NCBI GenBank assembly: GCA_964439725.1
Contig: CAYTPY010000020.1
Coordinates: 1 to 25,669 of the forward strand
Source of the DNA: Croceibacterium_A sp964439725
Lineage (GTDB): Bacteria; Pseudomonadota; Alphaproteobacteria; Sphingomonadales; Sphingomonadaceae
Length of the DNA: 25,669 nucleotides
Direction: 5' to 3'
Shown: positions 21,639 through 25,669 of the stretch, piece after piece
How the letters are laid out: each line of letters starts with the position of its first letter
Position numbering within the stretch: position 1 is the stretch's first letter
The notes under the pieces: generated by a model
Told to the model about the DNA's origin: nothing
Databases searched by the model: none
The model's input: the letters and a program-made list of their open reading frames with translations, nothing else
Made by a program: the position numbers and the translations under genes

Positions 21639-22724
21639 ATGATCTACCTAGACTATCAAGCCACGACCCCGCTTGCGCCCGAAGCGCGCGAGGCGATGCT
21701 GCGCTGGCTCGACGGACCCGACGGGTCGAGCTTCGGCAACCCGCATTCTCCCCATCGGCTCGGGCGGCAAGCCGAAGCCGCTGTCGAGGTCGCGCGCGAA
21801 CGCGTCGCGGCGCTGTTTCCACCAGGTGGGCGTGTCATCTTCACAGGCAGCGCCACTGAAGCCCTCAATCTGGCGCTGCGCGGCTGCGCGCCGGCACGAG
21901 AGGGCCGGCCGACGGCCATAAGCGCGATCGAGCACTCGGCCGTCCTCGATACCGCGCTCGATCTACGTGGGAACACCACGATCCTCCCCGTCGATCGGGA
22001 CGGCCTCATCGATCCGCAAGTCCCGCTTCCCGATGACGTGGGACTAGTTTCGGTGATGCAGGTCAACAACGAGATCGGCACGATCCAGCCGACCGCCGAC
22101 ATCTACGCGCGCGTCAAAACGGCTGGAGCGCTGTTCGTCTGCGATGCGGTTCAGGCCGCGGGCAAAGTTCCGATCGCCGAAGCAGACCTGATCGCCGTCA
22201 GCGCGCACAAGTTCCACGGCCCGAAGGGTATCGGAGCGCTATGGGTACGCGGCGGCGTCGAGCTTCGGCCGCTGATCACCGGCGGCGGGCAGGAAGGCGG
22301 CTCGCGTTCCGGTACACTCAGTCCCGCGCTTTGCGCCGGGATGGGCGCGGCTGCGAAACTCGCGCTCGAACGGATGGAGGAGGATGCCGCGCATGTTGCG
22401 GGCTTGTGGTGCCACGCTCTGCAACTGTTCGGCGACTGGCAACTGAACGGTAGCGCCCAAGCTCGGTGGAAGGGCAATTTGAACATCCGCCGCGAAGGGA
22501 TCGATGTAGCGCGGCTGATGTCCGATGTCAGACAGGCCATGTTCTCGGCGGGGTCAGCCTGCGCGAGCGAGTCCGGCAAGCCCAGTCGCATTCTGGGTGC
22601 CCTCGGCCTCACGCCGGAGGAGGCCCGCGGGTCGGTCCGGATTGGCTTCGGGCGCTATACGACCGCCGACGAGCTTGATGCCGCCGCACAGATGATTAAT
22701 CACGCTGCCGCGCAACAAGGATAA
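21639..22724 (+). CDS. Cysteine desulfurase (NifS/IscS family, second copy)
   Basis: This is a second PLP cysteine desulfurase of 361 residues, related to but clearly diverged from its upstream neighbour. It begins MIYLDYQATTPLAPEAREAM, with Y6-Q7 in place of the more usual H-A. Active-site residues are H99 (AIEHSAV), D169 and Q172 (CDAVQAAG), K191 (VSAHKFHGPKG) and C308 (SAGSACASESGKPS). GGGQEGGSRSGT is the phosphate loop. The C-terminal RGSVRIGFGRYTTADELD is standard. The ATG at 21639 has GAGGG 6 bases upstream. The stop is followed 5 bases later by the probable ATT start of the ferredoxin gene, and the ferredoxin Shine-Dalgarno overlaps its last codons, so the two are probably translationally coupled. 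Confidence 0.92.
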   Translation: MIYLDYQATTPLAPEAREAMLRWLDGPDGSSFGNPHSPHRLGRQAEAAVEVARERVAALFPPGGRVIFTGSATEALNLALRGCAPAREGRPTAISAIEHSAVLDTALDLRGNTTILPVDRDGLIDPQVPLPDDVGLVSVMQVNNEIGTIQPTADIYARVKTAGALFVCDAVQAAGKVPIAEADLIAVSAHKFHGPKGIGALWVRGGVELRPLITGGGQEGGSRSGTLSPALCAGMGAAAKLALERMEEDAAHVAGLWCHALQLFGDWQLNGSAQARWKGNLNIRREGIDVARLMSDVRQAMFSAGSACASESGKPSRILGALGLTPEEARGSVRIGFGRYTTADELDAAAQMINHAAAQQG

Positions 22725-22732
22725 CAGTCATT
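22717..22732 (+). promoter_or_regulatory. Ribosome binding site and ATT start of the ferredoxin gene
   Basis: AAGGA (22717-22721) lies 8 bases before an in-frame ATT at 22730. The frame has a stop at 22697-22699 and no ATG, GTG or TTG before 22823, where the conserved N-terminal third of the protein would already be lost. ATT with optimal Shine-Dalgarno spacing is the best start. Confidence 0.6.
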
Positions 22733-23059
22733 CGGGTCGTTTTTATCACACGAGACGGCGGCAGGGTCGAAGCCGCGGCCGAGCCGGGCGCGGTTCTGCT
22801 CGACGTAGCGCAGGCGGCGGGGATGCCCCTCGAGGGGACATGCGAAGGGCAGATGGCCTGTTCCACCTGCCATGTGATCGTCGAACCTGAGTGGTTTGCG
22901 AGACTTCCCGAAGCGGTTGAGGACGAAGAGGATATGCTCGATCTTGCGACCGGTGCCTGCCGCACGAGCCGTCTTTCCTGCCAGATCGTTCTTACAGAGG
23001 TTTTCGACGGTCTCGAAGTGCGCATCCCGGCTGAAAGCCGGGATATGCAAGTTCGTTGA
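22730..23059 (+). CDS. [2Fe-2S] ferredoxin, Isc/adrenodoxin type
   Basis: This 109-residue ferredoxin carries electrons for Fe-S cluster assembly or oxygenases. Cluster ligands are C38, C44, C47 and C84, in the pattern CX5CX2C plus a distal Cys: GTCEGQMACSTCHVIV and SRLSCQI. The segment ARLPEAVEDEEDMLDLATG matches the Isc-type Fdx/adrenodoxin helix. Read from ATT at 22730, it begins MRVVFITRDGGRVE, which aligns with the first strand of putidaredoxin-like ferredoxins. A start at the first ATG (22823) would delete 31 residues including the first beta-hairpin. The start lies 5 bases after the second desulfurase stop, so coupling is likely. Position after two desulfurases points to Fe-S assembly. 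C77 is an additional non-ligand Cys. Confidence 0.85.
   Translation: MRVVFITRDGGRVEAAAEPGAVLLDVAQAAGMPLEGTCEGQMACSTCHVIVEPEWFARLPEAVEDEEDMLDLATGACRTSRLSCQIVLTEVFDGLEVRIPAESRDMQVR
23024..23044 (+). promoter_or_regulatory. Hairpin within the 3' end of the ferredoxin gene
   Basis: ATCCCGGCT (23024-23032) and AGCCGGGAT (23036-23044) form a perfect 9-bp stem with a GAA loop, entirely inside the last coding segment. No T-run follows. It could stabilise the operon mRNA 3' end or slow transcription, or be incidental. Confidence 0.35.
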
Positions 23060-23155
23060 GGAGCTTTCGGTAGAGCCTTGTGCTCGCCTTGCGTCGCTTT
23101 AGCATCGGGATAGCGGCGACCCCTTTTTCACTTCATTCATTCGCAAGGACTTTTC

Positions 23156-24994
23156 ATGCGTATCGCCATTTCCTTGGCTCTAGCGGCCGCCGCGCTGACT
23201 CCCTTTGCGACGGCGCCGATCGCGCAAGCTCAAGCGCAGCAAGTCGCGCCGGACGAGAGTGCGCGACTTCATGCGTGGTTCGAAGCCAAGAATGAGGAGA
23301 TGCTGCAGTTCAGCCCGCTCACGCTGACACAGCTCGGCCGCAAGGAGCGCTATGGGGAGCTCGACGACATGTCGGACGAGGCGCAGGATGCGCAACTCGC
23401 CTGGCATCTCGCGACGGTGCAAGAGCTCGAACGCGAATTCGACTATGAGACCCTGAGCCCGCAGGATCGGCTGTCTTACGATCTCTGGAAATACGAATAC
23501 GAGAGCGCGGCCGAGGCGGCAAAGTGGCGCGGCAACACCTTCGTGCTTTCGCAGATGCAGGGCATCCACACCGCGCTTCCGTCACTGATGATCGCGACTC
23601 ACGGCGTCGACACTCTCCAGGACATGAAGGATTACATCGCCCGCGTCAGCCAATTCGAGCGCGCGCTGACTCAGGTGACCGACCGAGCGGCGGCCAATGC
23701 TGCACGCGGCGTCCGTCCGCCGTACTTCGCCTACGATTTCGTGATCGCGGAATCGAGCAAGCTGATTGAGGGGGCGCCGTTCACCGAGGGACCCGACACG
23801 GCCCTCTGGGAGGACGGCAAAACCAAAATCGCGGCTCTGGTCGAAGCAGGGACCATCGACGCGGCTACGGGCGAAACGCTTAAGGGCGAGCTGGAGACCG
23901 CGTTGCAGACGTCCTATCTCCCCGGCTACCAGAGAGTAATCGCTTTCATGGAGCGCGACAGGGCCAATGCTCCGGCCAAAGCCACTGGGGTCGGCGGGCT
24001 GCCTGACGGAGCCGAGTATTACGCCAGCCGGCTGCGGCTCAACACCACGACCGACCTGACGGCCGAGCAGATCCACCAGATCGGACTAGATGATATTCGC
24101 CGCCTCCGGGGCGAGATGGAAGCCATTCGGGAACAGGTGGGCTTCGAGGGCGACCTGCAGGCCTTCTTCGAGCACGTGCGTACGGGCGACTTCAATTACT
24201 TCCCGCAAGGTGACGAAGGAGCGAAAGCTTACATCGATGCGGCAACGGCTGCCATCGAGACGATCGAGGGTCAGCTCCCGGCTTATTTCGGACTACTGCC
24301 GAAGGCGGGACTAGAGGTGCGCCGGGTCGAGGCTTTCCGCGAGCAGGATGGCGGGGCACAGCACTATCGTGCGGGCACGCCCGATGGATCGCGCCCCGGC
24401 ATCTATTACGCCCACCTGTCCGACATGCGCGCGATGCCGAAGAACATGCTGGAAGTCATTGCCTACCACGAGGGCCTTCCGGGCCATCACATGCAGATCT
24501 CTATCGCGCGGGAGCTGACGGGGGTGCCGACGTTCCAGACGCAAGTGGGCTACACCGCCTTTGCCGAAGGATGGGGCCTTTATTCCGAGCGGCTCGCCAA
24601 GGAGATGCCGGGCACTTATGAAGACCCTTATTCCGATTTCGGGCGCCTAACTTCGGAGATGTGGCGGGCCGTCCGCCTGGTGGTCGACACCGGGCTCCAT
24701 GCCAAAGGATGGACGGAAGACGAAGCGGTCGCGTTCTTCGCTGAGAACGCGCCGCTTTCCCCAGAGACGATCCGCAACGAAGTGCGGCGCTATATCGTCA
24801 TTCCCGGGCAAGCGACCGCGTACAAGATCGGCATGAACAAGATCCTCGATCTGCGGACCGAGGCGGAGCGGGAACTGGGGCCGCGGTTCGACGTCCGAGC
24901 GTTTCACGACACGGTGCTGGGCAGCGGGTCGCTGCCGCTACCGTTGCTCGAGACGCGGGTCCGCGACTGGATCGCGTCGAGCCGCGCCGGCTGA
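23156..24994 (+). CDS. Secreted DUF885 metallopeptidase-like protein
   Basis: This 612-residue member of the DUF885 family (peptidase-like, related to M3/M32-type HExxH folds) begins with a signal peptide (MRIAISLALAAAALTPFATAP, cleavage probably near residue 25). The body is alpha-helical and acidic. The zinc-site motif is VIAYHEGLPGHHMQ (H438, E439, H444, H445), followed by a candidate third ligand or catalytic Glu in FAEGWGLYSE (E471). The length is usual for the family. It is likely periplasmic or exported; proteolysis of peptides is inferred, not shown. The ATG at 23156 has AAGGA 6 bases upstream. It follows the ferredoxin gene by 96 bases and is probably an independent transcription unit. 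Confidence 0.9.
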   Translation: MRIAISLALAAAALTPFATAPIAQAQAQQVAPDESARLHAWFEAKNEEMLQFSPLTLTQLGRKERYGELDDMSDEAQDAQLAWHLATVQELEREFDYETLSPQDRLSYDLWKYEYESAAEAAKWRGNTFVLSQMQGIHTALPSLMIATHGVDTLQDMKDYIARVSQFERALTQVTDRAAANAARGVRPPYFAYDFVIAESSKLIEGAPFTEGPDTALWEDGKTKIAALVEAGTIDAATGETLKGELETALQTSYLPGYQRVIAFMERDRANAPAKATGVGGLPDGAEYYASRLRLNTTTDLTAEQIHQIGLDDIRRLRGEMEAIREQVGFEGDLQAFFEHVRTGDFNYFPQGDEGAKAYIDAATAAIETIEGQLPAYFGLLPKAGLEVRRVEAFREQDGGAQHYRAGTPDGSRPGIYYAHLSDMRAMPKNMLEVIAYHEGLPGHHMQISIARELTGVPTFQTQVGYTAFAEGWGLYSERLAKEMPGTYEDPYSDFGRLTSEMWRAVRLVVDTGLHAKGWTEDEAVAFFAENAPLSPETIRNEVRRYIVIPGQATAYKIGMNKILDLRTEAERELGPRFDVRAFHDTVLGSGSLPLPLLETRVRDWIASSRAG

Positions 24995-25018
24995 ATCCGG
25001 CCGACTCGGAGCCGTCGA

Positions 25019-25564
25019 TTAGGCAGGCTCCGACTCCGTTTGCTCCTGCAGAAGCTTGATCAACGCGTCGCTGAAGGCAGGAATGTCATCGGGGTTGCGG
25101 CTGGTGATGAGGTTGCCGTCGATTGCCACTTCGCGATCCACCACGTTGGCGCCCGCGTTCCTGAGGTCGGTGCGGATCGAAGGCCAACCTGTCACCGTCT
25201 TGTTGTCCAGGACGTCGGCTTCGACGAGCAGCCATGGACCGTGGCAAATCGCCGCCACCGGTTTTCCAGCTTGGCAGAAGTCCCGAACCAGCTGTACCGC
25301 GCCGTCTTCCATCCGCAGCTTGTCAGGGTTGATCTGGCCACCCGGCAGCAGCAGGGCGTCGAAGTCATTGGCGTCGACCTGACTGATCGTCAGATCGACC
25401 TTCACAGGTTGGCCCCAGTCGGTCTGGTCCCATCCTTTGATTTCGCCGTCGTTCGGGCTCACCACGGCCGTCTCGAAGCCGGCTTCCTCGAGCCGCTGCT
25501 TGGGTTGCTCCAGTTCCGACTGCTCGAAGCCGTCCGTAGCGAGAATCATCACGCGCTTGGTCAT
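25019..25564 (-). CDS. DJ-1/PfpI-family protein (glutamine-amidotransferase-like fold)
   Basis: This 181-residue protein is of the DJ-1/PfpI superfamily, which includes proteases, chaperones and glyoxalase/deglycase-type enzymes. The nucleophile is C107 in the elbow AAICHGPW, with H108 adjacent and E14 in DGFEQSELEQP, matching the PfpI-type triad. LLLPGGQINPDKLR precedes it as in PfpI/YhbO. The ATG at 25564 has AGGAG 6 bases upstream. The gene converges with the DUF885 gene, leaving only 24 bases between the stop codons. Stress protection is the usual suggestion for this group; substrate is unknown. Confidence 0.92.
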   Translation of the reverse strand: MTKRVMILATDGFEQSELEQPKQRLEEAGFETAVVSPNDGEIKGWDQTDWGQPVKVDLTISQVDANDFDALLLPGGQINPDKLRMEDGAVQLVRDFCQAGKPVAAICHGPWLLVEADVLDNKTVTGWPSIRTDLRNAGANVVDREVAIDGNLITSRNPDDIPAFSDALIKLLQEQTESEPA

Positions 25565-25669
25565 CGGTCACTCCTGTGGGTGTTTTGGCCAGGCAACGGG
25601 TGTTGAAACTCACGCGTTCCGCGCTGTCCCGTAAGCCGTGCCGCTGCTAGGCCGAACCGCATGAGCGTT

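Noticed and set aside
25661..25669. ATGAGCGTT at the window end as the start of another gene
   Set aside because: Only three codons are visible and there is no Shine-Dalgarno or convincing promoter, so it cannot be supported.
1..25669. tRNA, rRNA, CRISPR, prophage or toxin-antitoxin loci
   Set aside because: Reading both strands, I saw no tRNA-like cloverleaf, repeat-spacer array, integrase or phage gene, or small toxin-antitoxin pair.

Overview
The window is GC-rich, densely coding chromosomal DNA from an alphaproteobacterium, most likely of the order Sphingomonadales (Sphingomonas, Novosphingobium or Erythrobacteraceae type). Four things point there: the conserved pckA / chvI-chvG / hprK / EIIA-Man / HPr cluster, a short HprK lacking the N-terminal domain, a peptide deformylase with a His-rich insert, and several intergenic palindromic repeats of the kinds common in sphingomonads. 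The assignment is inferred from gene content and protein style, not from a database comparison. No rRNA, tRNA, CRISPR array, prophage or insertion sequence was recognised. No gene-free stretch exceeds about 300 bases; the longest is the 236-base fhs/rmuC intergenic region.

Layout. At 1-640 is the 3' part of an HxlR-type regulator, cut by the window edge. CobS (696-1679) follows, then a convergent TfdA-like dioxygenase (1844-2761) and, divergent from it, a class A penicillin-binding protein (2871-5027). Next is a translation/repair block: fmt and truA on the minus strand, with recR, a small membrane protein and def on the plus strand. A copper-storage-like Cys-rich protein and fhs follow on the minus strand, and rmuC on the plus strand. 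From 12325 to 17681 a long minus-strand series reads chvI, chvG, hprK, rapZ, EIIA-Man, HPr, TrmH-family methyltransferase. It is divergent from pckA (17844-19439). After a small membrane protein and an alpha/beta hydrolase come two adjacent cysteine desulfurase genes and an Isc-type [2Fe-2S] ferredoxin. A secreted DUF885 metallopeptidase-like protein and a DJ-1/PfpI protein close the window.

How the genes work together. ChvG/ChvI, HprK, HPr and EIIA-Man form a regulatory network beside the gluconeogenic gene pckA, with a 9-bp-arm palindrome just upstream of the pckA promoter. The two desulfurases and the ferredoxin can supply sulfur and electrons for Fe-S assembly. fmt (formyl-Met-tRNA synthesis), def (deformylation) and fhs (formyl-THF supply) are functionally linked although they lie in separate transcription units.

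I did not find an obviously new biological system. The points most worth a second look are a ferredoxin that appears to start at ATT, a probable leaderless promoter for def, a structured operator-like region upstream of fhs, a 14-bp palindrome at the dioxygenase promoter, and intergenic repeats that create false N-terminal extensions of fmt and truA.
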